From assembly GCA_947247005.1 (NCBI GenBank), contig OX365944.1, positions 7,266,501 through 7,330,500 on the forward strand: DNA of 64,000 nucleotides, written 5' to 3'. This DNA comes from Spisula solida. Lineage: Eukaryota; Mollusca; Bivalvia; Venerida; Mactridae. A program made the position numbers and the translations under genes. This document shows positions 53,301-62,691 of this stretch, piece after piece. Each line of letters opens with the position of its first letter. The stretch's first letter is position 1. The notes beneath the pieces are model-generated. The model searched no databases. It was not told where the DNA came from and saw only the letters and a list, made by a program, of their open reading frames with translations.

Positions 53301-54821
53301 AAATTACCTCAAATTTGATGTGAAACAACTCTTCACACAGATTCAACAATGTGTTGAGAACCTTGTCAAATGTAAAGTATGCAAGCCTGTCAATTTTTTC
53401 AACCCTGAAATAAACAAGAACCTACATCAATTCTAAAACAGACATATGTGTCACATATAAATGTGCAACATAAACAGACTTAATTATGTGTCACTCATGA
53501 ATGTGCATGCAAGCTTTTATTTAGATTTAACATAAAACCTTCTCATAAATGGGAAAAGTTTAATAAGATGATCTCTAAGCAAGGTCAAACATGATGGGTC
53601 TAAGCCAGTTTGAACAAGATGATCTCTCAGCAAGGTCACACAAGATCTTCTCTCAGCAAGGTCACACAAGATCTTCTCTCAGCAAGGTCACACAAGATCT
53701 TCTCTAAGCAAGGTCACACAAGATGTTCTCTAAGCAAGGTCACACAAGATGTTCTCTAAGCAAGGTCACACAAGATGTTCTCTAAGCAAGGTCACACAAG
53801 ATGTTCTCTAAGCAAGGTCACACAAGATGTTCTCTAAGCAAGGTCACACAAGATGTTCTCTAAGCAAGGTCAAACATGATGTTCTGTAATCAATGTCAAA
53901 CATGATGTTCTGTAAGCAAGGTCAAACATGATGTTCTGTAAGCAAGGTCAAACATGATGTTCTGTAATCAATGTCAAACATGATGTTCTGTAAGCAAGGT
54001 CAAACATGATGTTCTGTAAGCAAGGTCAAACATGATGTTCTGTAAGCAAGGTCAAACATGATGTTCTGTAAGCAAGGTCAAACATGATGTTCTGTAAGCA
54101 AGGTCAAACATGATGTTCTGTAATCAATGTCAAACATGATGTTCTGTAAGCAAGGTCAAACATGATGTTCTCTCAGCAAGGTCACACGAGACGTTCTCTA
54201 AGCAAGGTCATACAAGATGTTCTCTAAGCAAGGTCACACAAGATGTTCTCTAAGCAAGGTCAAACATGATGTTCTCTCAGCAAGGTCACACGAGACGTTC
54301 TCTAAGCAAGGTCATACAAGATGTTCTCTAAGCAAGGTCACACGAGATGTTCTCTAAGCGAGGTCATACAAGATGTTCTCTAAGCAAGGTCACACAAGAT
54401 GTTCTCTAAGCAAGGTCAAACATGATGTTCTGTAAGCTAGGTCAAACATGATGTTCTGTAAGCAAGGTCACACAAGATGTTCTCTAAGCAAGGTCACACA
54501 AGATGTTCTCTAAGCAAGGTCAAACATGATGTTCTGTAAGCAAGGTCAAACATGATGTTCTCTCAGCAAGGTCCAACAAGATGAGCTCTAAGCAAGGTCA
54601 AACAAGTAATAAATGTACCAGTTCAGACATAATCAAATTGTTACTTCAGCTATGTAGATTAACACAAATATTAAACTCACCTGAATTTTTCTTTAGCCTG
54701 TAATCTTCTATAATAAGCTATATCCCATTGTTTGAGAGGTTCTCTAAACCCTTGTGTTTCAGCAAACTGATGAAGTTCATTCATTTCATCGCGGGCTTCA
54801 TCCAGGAAATATGCCCTATAT
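44204..54821 (-). CDS. M3-family metallopeptidase homologue lacking the zinc site (10 exons, 5'-incomplete)
   Basis: Exons in transcript order: 54821-54681, 53404-53308, 52299-52230, 51366-51286, 50223-50102, 49563-49359, 48449-48374, 47835-47679, 46450-46374, 44369-44204. All have AG/GT borders and consistent phases, giving 396 residues and a TAG. The order of motifs follows oligopeptidase A: PLKQWDIAYY, YFTFDKVLNTL..L..ELF, MWHPDVKAFDIY, RFYLDPFAR, then the zinc-site segment, then ..HYHTGKQL, YAAGYY, MLAANIFEEF, LALGGGVP, F.GRDP. Active M3 enzymes have about 680 residues, so ~280 N-terminal residues are missing upstream. The HEFGH zinc site is QQFGN, split by an intron between the second Q and F; the third zinc ligand Glu and the KRGGAW loop are also not conserved. 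A peptide-binding but non-cleaving role is possible; function unknown. Confidence 0.85.
44370..46373. other. intron largely filled by a composite repeat
   Basis: The composite element at 44508-45748 plus a dispersed repeat at about 46118-46300 (inverted relative to 2217-2412). Confidence 0.65.
44508..45748. mobile_element. composite element with ~145-bp internal repeats
   Basis: Left end AACAAGAGGGCCCAAAGGGC ..GGTCGCTCACCTG and right end CAGGTGAGCTAAAAA are inverted (GCTCACCTG / CAGGTGAGC). Between them are about 7-8 units of roughly 145 bp containing TTGTGACCTCTAGTGACTAC, AAGGTTTTTCTATGATTTGA and GATGATCATTGTGACCAAGT. A GACGGACGGACGGAC tract precedes the right end. Non-coding. Resembles non-autonomous repeats with central arrays known from bivalves; the family is not identified. 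Confidence 0.8.
46374..46450 (-). CDS. M3-like exon
   Basis: Acceptor TTTCAG, donor GTGAGA, phase 0 to 2. Encodes MLAANIFEEFESSVDNKALF then SKVGK. Equivalent to the V-L-A-A-D-A-F..FEE helix of oligopeptidase A directly after the YAAGYY segment. Confidence 0.9.
46451..47678. other. intron with MITE family A copy
   Basis: MITE family A copy 2 at 46947-47327. About 47560-47670 contains a fragment of the dispersed repeat seen at 25740 and 30655. No other features. Confidence 0.55.
46947..47327. mobile_element. MITE family A, copy 2
   Basis: Begins TAAGGCCAGAGTTC...TTCGTTACTCAGA and ends GTCTGAGTAACAAAACTCTG then ACCTAA, an inverted pair. The interior matches 4564-4903, with small indels. Confidence 0.75.
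47679..47835 (-). CDS. M3-like exon with YAAGYY motif
   Basis: Acceptor TTCTAG, donor GTACGT, phase 2 to 0. Encodes HKEKYWKQIQEEVYKLFMPI, then ELHPEDWLWCSDSTLWIGNT, then YAAGYYQHIWSE. In active enzymes H-x-F-x-G-G-YAAGYYSY carries catalytic His and Tyr; here the His-bearing position reads LWI and the last Tyr is His, while the GYY core stays. Confidence 0.92.
48374..48449 (-). CDS. M3-like exon
   Basis: Acceptor TTTCAG, donor GTAAGT, phase 1 to 2. Encodes QTNLSAFDMCHELYKSAFDI then ECHL, matching the family pattern ...A....RQLEFALFDLRLH. Confidence 0.87.
48450..49358. other. intron, nothing recognised
   Basis: AT-rich; no repeat unit or exon noticed. The intron at 47836-48373 is likewise plain. 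Confidence 0.45.
49359..49563 (-). CDS. M3-like exon, second half of the lost zinc site
   Basis: Phase 0 to 1, donor GTAAGT, acceptor TCCTCAG at 49564-49570. Encodes FGNALQQMLTTVPYSEISGQ, then RNIELDCKHVCAYVMKLFAK and on to HYHTGKQLTDPEITRLLQ. Active enzymes begin this segment F-G-H-A-L and carry the Glu ligand ~25 residues on (W-D-A-V-E-L-P-S); here the His is Asn and the Glu position aligns to His or Lys in CKHVC. The acceptor and first bases of the exon are tandemly repeated twice upstream. Confidence 0.92.
49537..49660 (-). repeat. 41-bp repeat x3 containing a 3' splice site
   Basis: Three copies of a unit with CATCTGTTGTAAGGCATTAC on the + strand. On the - strand each copy contains TTTGATTTATTCCTCAG followed by the first exon bases TTTGGTAATGCC, so candidate acceptors lie at 49564, 49605 and 49646. 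Confidence 0.93.
49817..50072. repeat. ~67-bp tandem repeat, 4 copies
   Basis: Unit GTCTGGCTATGTGACTGGAA, GCATAGATAGACATTATGTG, ATCACAATCGTTCGAGTGTC. Very similar copies, intronic, 30 bases from the donor of the next upstream exon. The frame at 49954-50163 is only this array running into antisense exon sequence. Confidence 0.93.
50102..50223 (-). CDS. M3-like exon, first half of the lost zinc site
   Basis: Acceptor ATTTCAG, donor GTAAGA, phase 1 to 0. Encodes RSDVNGMTPLSFIMLSLNKF, then NMKGVPTLVSYQEVLQIFQQ. Family pattern: P.A.L.CNFNKP......LL(S/T)..EV.TLFHE. The last two codons, CAA CAG, replace the CAY GAR of His-Glu, so the zinc ligand and the general base are both Gln. Confidence 0.92.
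50188..50873 (-). repeat. 53-bp minisatellite built from an exon start and its 3' splice site
   Basis: About 13 copies of a + strand unit with GATAGTGGTGTCATACCGTT, CACATCACTCCTTTCTGAAA and TACAGATTACAAT. The first copy is the 5' end of the exon at 50102-50223 with its acceptor; the other twelve lie in the intron. Some copies have TAAAG or lose a T. Confidence 0.95.
51286..51366 (-). CDS. M3-like exon
   Basis: Acceptor TTTTAG, donor GTAAGT, phase 1 to 1. Encodes GSYASRFYLDPFARYTKTRT then TSAELGR. The FYLDPFAR motif matches the family's FYLDLYAR, but the KRGGAW loop that follows in active enzymes is replaced by KTRTT. Confidence 0.92.
51367..52229. other. intron with a tRNA relic
   Basis: Includes the tRNA-like relic at 51716-51782. 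About 51950-52180 echoes (inverted in part) the sequence near 2650-2800 (GCAATATCGGTCCTTTAGAT, TGTGTTGGTATTACA, GTCAAGAGTCG), so it is a dispersed repeat; the 88-codon frame at 51907-52173 lies in it. Confidence 0.55.
51716..51782 (+). pseudogene. tRNA-like relic (truncated D arm)
   Basis: The 8-base ends GTGTCTCC and GGAGACAC pair perfectly, like an acceptor stem. TAGCTCAG..AGCGC resembles box A with the D-loop missing, and GGTGACCCGGGCTCAAAAAC resembles a degenerate T arm. It is 67 nt and too short for a normal tRNA, so a pseudogene or a SINE head. Confidence 0.5.
52230..52299 (-). CDS. M3-like exon
   Basis: Acceptor ATACAG, donor GTATGT, phase 0 to 1. Encodes IVSAEDSDMWHPDVKAFDIY then NND; matches the family WHPDVR.FE(L/V)YD segment. 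Confidence 0.9.
52390..52735. repeat. two diverged tandem copies, ~170-bp unit
   Basis: Both copies contain ATCCATAGAAACCACAAT or CCATGGCAACCACAATTG, then TTAGATGTGCATAA, CTACATACAAAGTTT.ATAAACCTAG and GG.AACTGTTTG. The first has the perfect palindrome GTTGCCATGGCAAC at 52397-52410. Confidence 0.75.
52736..53307. other. remainder of intron
   Basis: A GGACAGACGGACGGATGGC tract near 52870 suggests the end of another composite repeat. The 61-codon minus-strand frame at 52822-53007 has no family features. Confidence 0.4.
53308..53404 (-). CDS. M3-like exon
   Basis: Acceptor TTTCAG, donor GTAATT, phase 2 to 0. Encodes VEKIDRLAYFTFDKVLNTLL, then NLCEELFHIKFE, paralleling YFP...VL.GLF.LAE.LFGI.F of the family. 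Confidence 0.9.
53605..54604. repeat. 26-bp minisatellite, about 38 copies, two variant types
   Basis: Unit AGCAAGGTCACACAAGATGT then TCTCTA; a second type reads AAGGTCAAACATGATGTTCT then GTAAGC. The types form blocks (53605-53860 mostly first, 53860-54165 mostly second, then mixed), which implies block duplication. Intronic. Confidence 0.95.
54681..54821 (-). CDS. M3-like exon, first seen in the window
   Basis: Acceptor TTTAG, donor GTGAGT. Encodes YRAYFLDEARDEMNELHQFA, then ETQGFREPLKQWDIAYYRRL, ending QAKEKF. The L.(P/A)WD(I/V)AYY motif is characteristic of oligopeptidase A. It starts with one base that completes a codon, so at least one more exon lies upstream. Confidence 0.92.
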
Positions 54822-55075
54822 CTAAACATGAAAACAATAACATTAGTTTTACTCACTCTCTCTTCTACCAGGGCTTTTTTTAAAGAGTTTGGGACGGGGC
54901 CTTTTCTTTGAATTAGGGTAAAATAACTTTTATTTTTTGCAAAAGGGGAAGAAAAAACTTTATGCAAATTGGATTTTAGGGGAAAACAGCATGATTTTAA
55001 AGAATTTTCCCGAGAAAGCCACCTGTAAATGGCCCCTGTTATAGAAGGAAACTAGAAATGTGTCCACAGGTAACG

Positions 55076-55588
55076 AATGCCCCCGCTAAAAGCATTGATA
55101 TGATGAACATTTGTGCCCAGTTATATCAATATCCGATACGAAATGACATAGTTACAGAGCGGACACGAATCACATGCCTATTTGAACGTTATAACCTTTG
55201 ACCACTAAGTGTGACCTTGACCTTTAAGCTAGGGACCTGAGTCTTGCGCATGACACATTGTCTTGATGTGGTGAACATTTGTACCAAGTATTCTAAATAT
55301 GCAATAATAAATGTCATAGTTACAGAGTGGACACGAATCACATGCCTATTTGAACCTTTTAACCTTTGACCTCTAAGGTTGACCTCGACCTTTGAGCTAG
55401 GGACCTGGGTTTTGTGCATGACACATCGTCTTGATGTGGTGAACATTTGTAACAAATATTATAAATATCCAATAAGAAATGACAAAGTTACAGAGCGGAC
55501 ACAATTTTCGAAAACACACACACATGCCCCCACGCACCAATGGACAGGGTGAACACTATATGACCTTCCGTCATTCATGGCGGGGGCA
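55076..55588. mobile_element. repeat element with ATGCCCCCGC inverted ends
   Basis: Left end AATGCCCCCGC and right end GCGGGGGCAT are inverted. Inside are about 2.5 units of ~195 bp with GTTACAGAG.GGACACGAAT, CACATGCCTATTTGAAC and AGCTAGGGACCTG. Non-coding. The 88-codon frame at 55189 lies within. Confidence 0.7.
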
Positions 55589-55986
55589 TAAAAAGCCCTG
55601 TCTACCAGCACATTTTTTCACCAGAACTAGAATTGTCGCACAGTGAGGAATAATACCCCCACAGCAGAGCCTTGTCACAGAAAAAAGATAATAATAAGTT
55701 AAACAACCAAATAATCTCATTCCCAACAAAGGTTATAGAGCAGATATGGATTTTCTATTTTTAGTAACAGTGACATTAACCCAACCAGCCCCATTTTCAA
55801 TCCCAAGTGGCATATTCACACAAGCTACCTATTCAGCAAATTTCAACAAAATATCTCATTCCTTACAAACGTCTGGAAACAGATTTTCAATTTTTAAAAA
55901 CAGTGACCTTGACCCCACCAGCCCTAATTTTGAGCTTGAATGGTGTAATCACACAAGCTTTACAGCAAGTTTCATCACAAGATCTC

Positions 55987-56806
55987 ATACTGGTTGGCGA
56001 GCAGTATCCGACAATTTTTGCATGTTTTCTCACTTTTTCTGGGATACGATGTGGTTTTGAAGAAAATAATTTACCTTTTAATAATCCTGGGCTCAAGTCC
56101 GATATATTTGTCACTTTTTGGTACTTTTAACGTAACCCAGTGTACTGTAATTGGGGCCACAAAGGGGTCACTATTTTAGGCCATTAATTGGATGAAGAGT
56201 AGCAGTAGCCGACATTTCCCATTTATTTACTAATTATACTTTATTTTCCCCGTAGTGAGCCTCTAAAATAAGGGGAATTAACTATTGACTCTACATATTG
56301 TTTAAGAGTTGTCTATCGTAGTTTACAGTGCACGCAGACGGCGATTGAAGTCGTATAGTCATATCGTTTTCCAATTAGTAAAACACTCTGACGTCAATTA
56401 GTTAGACGTCAATAACGACGTATTTTGTCAATATTATTCTACTGCCGACTTCTGTTTTGGGTCGCCGATTTCGTCCCTGCCTGTTGTAAGCTAAAATTAG
56501 CTTTATCAACAACTCGGGCAATCTCATGGCTATAAACAGACGAACTTTTTTGTTTCATTGCGCATGCGCATTTTTCGTAAACAGTTGATCCCCCAGCAAA
56601 AGAGGTGAAAATTATCATTGTATTACGTGTATTTCTTGATTTTTTTTTTATTTAGACGTGAATTGTATTATTTTGCCACACACTTGTTGCTATGATGTAG
56701 TTCTTTAATTATATTCTTCACTTTAATTGAAAAGCTACGCTGAAATACGAAAAAATATCAAATGTCGGATACTGCTCGCTGTCGGAAACTACTCTCCAAC
56801 CAGTAC
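55987..56806. mobile_element. ~820-bp TIR element, non-autonomous DNA transposon candidate
   Basis: Left end ACTGGTTGGCGAGCAGTATC then CGACA; right end TGTCGGATACTGCTCGCTGT ..CTCTCCAACCAGT, the inverse, with a 16-base block extra on the right. A related internal block AGAGTAGCAGTAGCCGACAT lies at about 56199. The interior is more GC-rich (CGCATGCGCATT, GTCGCCGATTTCGTCCC) and has no long frame. Confidence 0.65.
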
Positions 56807-57399
56807 CAAACTTAAGTTATCGTCCGGAAAGCAACAGACCGACAGTTTTGTGGGGGTATGATCACTGGTCTGGAAACTTGACTGACTACATGTGAAGATG
56901 GTCATACTAAGGCTCGGGTTAACTACACAATAATAAGGTTGTATCATTTATTATATTGACCAGTACAAGAAAGTGAAAATGGAACACACAATCAAGACAA
57001 GTCAGGTCATGACCTTTTAAATTATTTGAAGTTCCTACTACATGTTGTTAGGACTATTTAGTAGTCTTCATTAGGGTAAATTATTAGCAAAATTTCTTGA
57101 AAAAGTAAGAATTTGCGGTACTTTTTGTATCACGCGACTTGACATGTTATCAGTCACATTTACAACATGTGTTTTTCTATTACCCTATTACAAAAACTTA
57201 TTCTAATTCTTCAATTGACATTTATAGAATTATCATTTTGTCCCTCGAGAGTAGATTTCCCAGATGCCTCACCTTATATATATGATTCATCACAAATAAA
57301 CCAAATCACTGTATGACTTATTGCAAGACTATACAATTCAACGTGTACTCCTTATTGTGATAACCAGAAGTTGACTCGTTTATACACTGTGTGATCTAT

Positions 57400-59165
57400 T
57401 GTGGCGAACCTGGACTTAGCACCCAAGGTTCTTAGTTCGTTCGAGCCGGTTCTCTCGTCAGGATGACACCACTGGCTATGTAGGGTCAGCCAGAACCCAA
57501 TAAGTACAAAATTATAAAAGAAGTACGACAAATGCCAAATGAACTGAACAAATTTTAATTATATACAAGGTCGAAATCGTACAAACGAGACAAATGAAAT
57601 AATGCAGCCTAAATGTTGGTCGTAAACTAGGAAAAATGATAACATTAAAGCAATAATAACAAAGATACAAAAATCAATGTGTATTTACAAGATCAAAATA
57701 CAAGAAATACCAAATAAAATGTACAAGTATATACAAGTGCCAAGTATTCAAAATACACCTATTGATCTACAGTTTTAAGTTCAACAGCTATATTCTGTAT
57801 ACGACTCTGCAGGAGCGAGTTTCTCGAGAAAAATATAAGTAAAAATAACTAAGAATAATTGTGAAAAATACAACCCAGTTTGTTACAAAGTTAAAGACAA
57901 GTGCACAGAGAAATAAAAGCCACATGGTTTTTAAGTGATGAAACTTCACATTTGAACAAACAATAAAGTTTACTATATTTATCAAAAGCGCTATCAAAGT
58001 GTACAGTTGTCCTAAAATTTCTAAGTATAAACCCAAATAATGACAAAATGCTTAAAGTCCAAAAATATTCTAAGTGTCTAAATATTTTCCCACTAAAATA
58101 ACCTAAGTATAAATCTAATTTTACATCAAATTGTCAAAACTCCAGAAATTTCCTAAGTGTCTTAAAAATAATTAATTAAATACCAGTAAATGATCACAGT
58201 TTTAGTTTTTAGTCCAGTTTCCTTGGCAGCAGAGAGTGACTAAAAAACAGCTGCAAGCTTATTTATAGTAATCTTACATAACCTCTAATTGGTCAGTGGA
58301 CAATGTTTAATAAAAAGATTTGATTGGCTGATAAGCCTCTGGTCAACTGGTCAGTCAGTGCATTCTGAAGATTGACAGATCTGAGACACTGATAAGCACC
58401 GCCTGATGTCTACCAGTGACTCATCACACTAAGCCAAGTAAAACAACAACATTCAATACACTAATATTTTGTAGAGGCAATTACTATAAAACTAAACTTC
58501 CAATCAACAAACTAACAATGCCATTATATTCCTAACAAAATGCTGATTTAATAGACACCAAATATAACTACATTCTGATAAAAATAAAGACTTTGACCAT
58601 TTAACACTTTTATGTAAAACATAGTGCACATGCACTGGAGTAAGCAAAACAAATAAAAGACAATTTCTATAAAACTAGACTTCAAATCTACATTTTAGCA
58701 CTGCCATCTTATTACTTATGAAATACTGAATAAATCAACACCAAACATGACAATATTCTGTTGATAATAAAGAAATTAACAATTTAAGCATTAATTAAAC
58801 ACAATACACAATATAATCTAATTGAAGCTTGACATATCTATCTACATTTGTATATGCATATCTGTATAAGACTGTATTGGTATTTAAACTCCCTTAAACT
58901 TGCTAATTATCTAATCATGGCCAGTTAACACCTCCTGTGGTGCTAATTGATAAGATCATCAACTTCCACAGAAGTAAAGTACCATATATGTAAAGGTGTT
59001 TGTATAGACTGGCCCCTGATTACTGCAGTGCAGAGAAAGGCCTGGGTACACTAAATACCCAATATAAAATATAATAATATAGTGCTAACAATATAGTGCT
59101 ATTAATATAGTGCTATTAATATATAGTGCTAATAATATTTAGTGCTAGATCCCAGAAACTTCACA
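57400..59165 (-). mobile_element. possible long terminal repeat
   Basis: Reading the - strand: a purine-rich tract AAGGAAGGGGGCAG (59166-59179) sits directly before TGTGAAGTTTCTGG, and 1766 bases on the sequence reads GTTCGCCACA, giving TG...CA ends. That is the layout of a polypurine tract and 3' LTR. No second LTR, gag or pol was seen in 59180-64000, so this could be a large non-autonomous derivative or a coincidence. Confidence 0.3.
59086..59150. repeat. short ATATAGTGCTA array
   Basis: Four to five copies of AATATAGTGCTA-like units of slightly varying length. Confidence 0.8.
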
Positions 59166-59439
59166 CTGCCCCCTTCCTTGAAAAAGAATGCCACTTCACT
59201 AAGAGGCATTCAATTCCGACCCGGAATTTAAAAAACAAATACTTGTTCCAGTTTCAATGGGGTCTAGTCACTCACAAAAGTATCAGCTGATAAAACAGTA
59301 ATGCACTAAAATACTAAAATGCATGACTGCGAAAATAAAACTTATTTACACAAATCAAAACAACAACATGAAATGCAGCAGTGAACCAACACTGCAAATA
59401 GCCAACTGTTCAAAATAACAACTATATTCTCAAAAATAG

Positions 59440-59690
59440 CAACCTTTATAAAATAACTTCATAATCAAAAATAGCAATTGTCTACTAAAAATAACAACTC
59501 TATGCCCAAAAATAGCAACTTTATGCTCAAAACTAGCAACTCTAGGCTCAACTAGCAACTTTATGCTCAAAACCAGCAACTTTATGCTCAAAACTAGCAA
59601 CTCTATGCTCAACTAGCAACTTTATGCTCAAAACTAGCAACTCTATGCTCAAAATATCACCATATGCTCATCTAGCAACCCTAAGCTCAA
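59440..59690. repeat. ~20-bp degenerate array of AGCAACT units
   Basis: About 12 copies of the unit AGCAACTTTATGCTCAAAAC with changes (CTCTATGCTC, short CAACTAG forms). The 60-codon minus-strand frame at 59430-59612 is this array. Confidence 0.85.
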
Positions 59691-59699
59691 AATAGCATT

Positions 59700-60670
59700 C
59701 AAAAATGGTATTCTCACAATAGCTAACAAAATCAATACTTCTCTAAAACAATAATAATATGTACACTAAACTAGCTCACTAGCAAAACTCCTCAAAGTAA
59801 CAGTAAAGCCTGCCACCACATTCAGCCATACTATACAGCCGTTCTCCCAACCAGTATATTAAAATATGTGCGAGTACATTTACAATGCGACAAGTTAAAA
59901 TGCAGTAGGAAGTGAAATGGTTACCTGAGAGACATTAAATGCATATGACAATATCTAATTAAATGTATACATTTTCAAATTTCTATATTTCCTACCCTCT
60001 TGTGTTTTACTACACTTCCCAAGTAATGTGCAATATATCAATCGTAACAGAGTATTACCAATCTATGTTCGAACCAGGGGGGTAAGTGTTCGACCCCCCT
60101 ATGACCAGACACAAATTGAATGCTTAACTGTTGGAAACATTATACAAAAACCTCTCGTAATAACTCTATTAAACAACACCCAACCATGTCACTGGCAGGA
60201 CAGCAGCGTGTTACACAGTACATAACTGTTGGATGTGACTATGAATGTAGCCCGCTGTTGTCCATACAGTGCAGAGACTAACCCAATCTCCCTATGAACT
60301 TATAAATGCACCCACATACTATCATGAATAAACGTTCTATTCATATATACCAACGATAGCAATACGTGTTCTAAACCCAGTCACACAGTCTGGAACTGTT
60401 CAAGTATCATCTATGGCAATTCTTTCTCAGTGTCTCTAGTACATAGCACATACCTAGGTAGTCTGTTAAAACCTAGGAAGCCAAGAGTGTCCTAAAATGT
60501 TCACTTCCTAGAACTATGATGTCACATAATAGTCTATAATACTTATAATAATAAATTGAAATGTCTGAAGTGCTTATAGCTTATCAAATGTCTGTGCTAT
60601 ACACTCTGAAATAGTATATGATATATCCGCAAAAGTCAAATGTTATCGGAGCACACATATAATAAAGGTC
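59700..60670. other. about 1 kb without recognised features
   Basis: AT-rich, no gene seen. The 65-codon frame at 60028 has no family features. Confidence 0.4.
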
Positions 60671-60675
60671 TGAAA

Positions 60676-61005
60676 TTGTTCATGGTTAAACGTCAGTATC
60701 TTCGCCCAAGGTTCACACGGATAGTGTGAAAGAACTGGAATAGTTCATGGTTAAACGTCAGTATCTTCGCCCAAGGTTCACACGGATAGTGTGAAAGAAC
60801 TGGAATAGTTCATGGTTAAACGTCAGTATCTTCGCCCAAGGTTCACACGGATAGTGTGAAAGAACTGGAATAGTTCATGGTTAAACGTCAGTATCTTCGC
60901 CCAAGGTTCACACGGATAGTGTGAAAGAACTGGAATAGTTCATGGTTAAACGTCAATATCTTCGCCAAAGGTTCACACGGCCAGTGTGAAAGAACTGGAA
61001 TGGTT
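60676..61005. repeat. 65-bp tandem repeat, 5 copies
   Basis: Unit TTCATGGTTAAACGTCAGTA, TCTTCGCCCAAGGTTCACAC, GGATAGTGTGAAAGAACTGG, AATAG. The inner copies are identical and the outer ones diverged. GTTCACAC..GTGTGAA inside each unit can form a hairpin. Confidence 0.95.
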
Positions 61006-61009
61006 CATG

Positions 61010-61680
61010 ATAAGTGTCCATACAATGGTAAATCACCTGTCCACACAACAGAGATGAAATTAAATGGATAGTCCACAATGAGGCAACGATATATGTTAAC
61101 ATGTCCACACGACAGAGGTAAAATTAAATGAATAGTCCTCTCAATCGCAAATCACCTGTCCACATAACAGAGGTGAAATATAATGTATTGTCCTCTCAAT
61201 AGTTTATCACCTGTCCACACAACAGAGGTGACATATAATGTATCGTCCTCTCAATGGTAAATCACCTGTTAACACAACAGACGTGAAATATAATGTATTG
61301 TCCTCTCAACAGTAAATCACCTGTCCACACAACAGAGGTGAAATTTATTGGATTGTCCACACAATGATTAATCACCTGTCAACATAATAGAGGTGATATA
61401 ATAGACTGTCCTCACAATGGTAAATCACCTGTCCACACAACAGAGGTGATATATAATAGATTGTCCTCTCAATGGTAAATCACCTGTCTTCACAACAGAG
61501 GTGAAATATAATAGATTGTCCTCTCAATCTAAATCACCTGTACACACAACAGAGGAAATATAATAGATTGTCCTCACAATGGTAAATCACCTGTCCACAC
61601 AACAGAGGTGATCTATACTGGATGTCCACACTGTGAGGCAACGATTATATGTTAGTATGTCCTCACAACAGAGGTAAATT
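61010..61680. repeat. ~55-bp tandem repeat with hairpin core, about 11 copies
   Basis: Unit AATCACCTGTCCACACAACA, GAGGTGAAATATAATAGATT, GTCCTCTCAATGGTA. TCACCTGT and ACAGAGGTGA are inverted around a short loop in nearly every copy. Copies are diverged, with the hairpin better kept than the spacer. Confidence 0.9.
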
Positions 61681-61699
61681 CCATATACTGGCTGTAATG

Positions 61700-62690
61700 G
61701 TCTTGAGTTTAAACAAAATGTTACGGTACACTTCCATTGCAATGTTAACTGGTTCCAGTGCCCTTAATTGCCGAGCTTTCTGAAACCCACCAGTAGCTGA
61801 TCACACTATCACTCTATGCCAAGGAGGTGATATATTATAATCTCATATAGAGTAGCAGTGACTAAATAGCAGTAATACAATCTTGAGATTGTTAGTTTAG
61901 AAATAACATAGACATGGTAGATATCTCTTGGAGTTCTGACACTATTATAACATGGACATAAATTTTACTTTCCCTATAACTTAATGTTCTTATTTGCCGT
62001 GCAAGCTTAATTTCACAGCAATGTTCATGGAAATTAAAAGACACCAGAATCAAATCTCATTCGGTCAGATTGTCTATACAGATGCTGATAATACACAAGA
62101 ACAATCCCTGATTCTCTATTAGTAGAGACAATACTCAGCGCCCTTAATTGCCGGGCAGTCCAAAATTATTGTCGATTCCCCCGAACTACTATCAAATGAG
62201 GATACCTGGGGTAAGCCACCCCAGTTATACTGTTTTAGGGCCTGCTTTCCTATACCCGAACACTATAAACCTGATCCTCCCCTAATCTGCCTATTATTAT
62301 CTCTACCGATAAGGTGACTGCCTGTTGCAGCTACCTTCTGACTATTTTTTTGTTAACCAAATACTGCTATGACTACCTAGTCCAGCAATACTATGTATAG
62401 CTAACTGCTCTACTACATCTAGTTCAAAGATACCATGTACATCTAACTTATAATATGTTATGACAAAACATATAAACACTATCCATACAGGTATCTTAAA
62501 CACAATATATACACTACTTAGAAAATGAATACCAAACACAAACACACACACCTATCATCCACTATGATGCATACATAAATTCTCACTATACAGACACAAC
62601 CCACTGATAGGTAACAGTTCCGCATTCCTTAATTTAGTGCATGCAATATCTTATAACACTAAAACATGTAAAATGAACAAATCTTGCAAA
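61700..62690. other. about 1 kb without recognised features
   Basis: Two occurrences of a GCCCTTAATTGCCG phrase (about 61762 and 62141). No gene seen. Confidence 0.4.
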
Positions 62691-62691
62691 A

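Noticed and set aside
55746..56179. Overlapping frames of about 60-107 codons on both strands
   Set aside because: They lie in dispersed repeat sequence and the left end of the TIR element; no family features.
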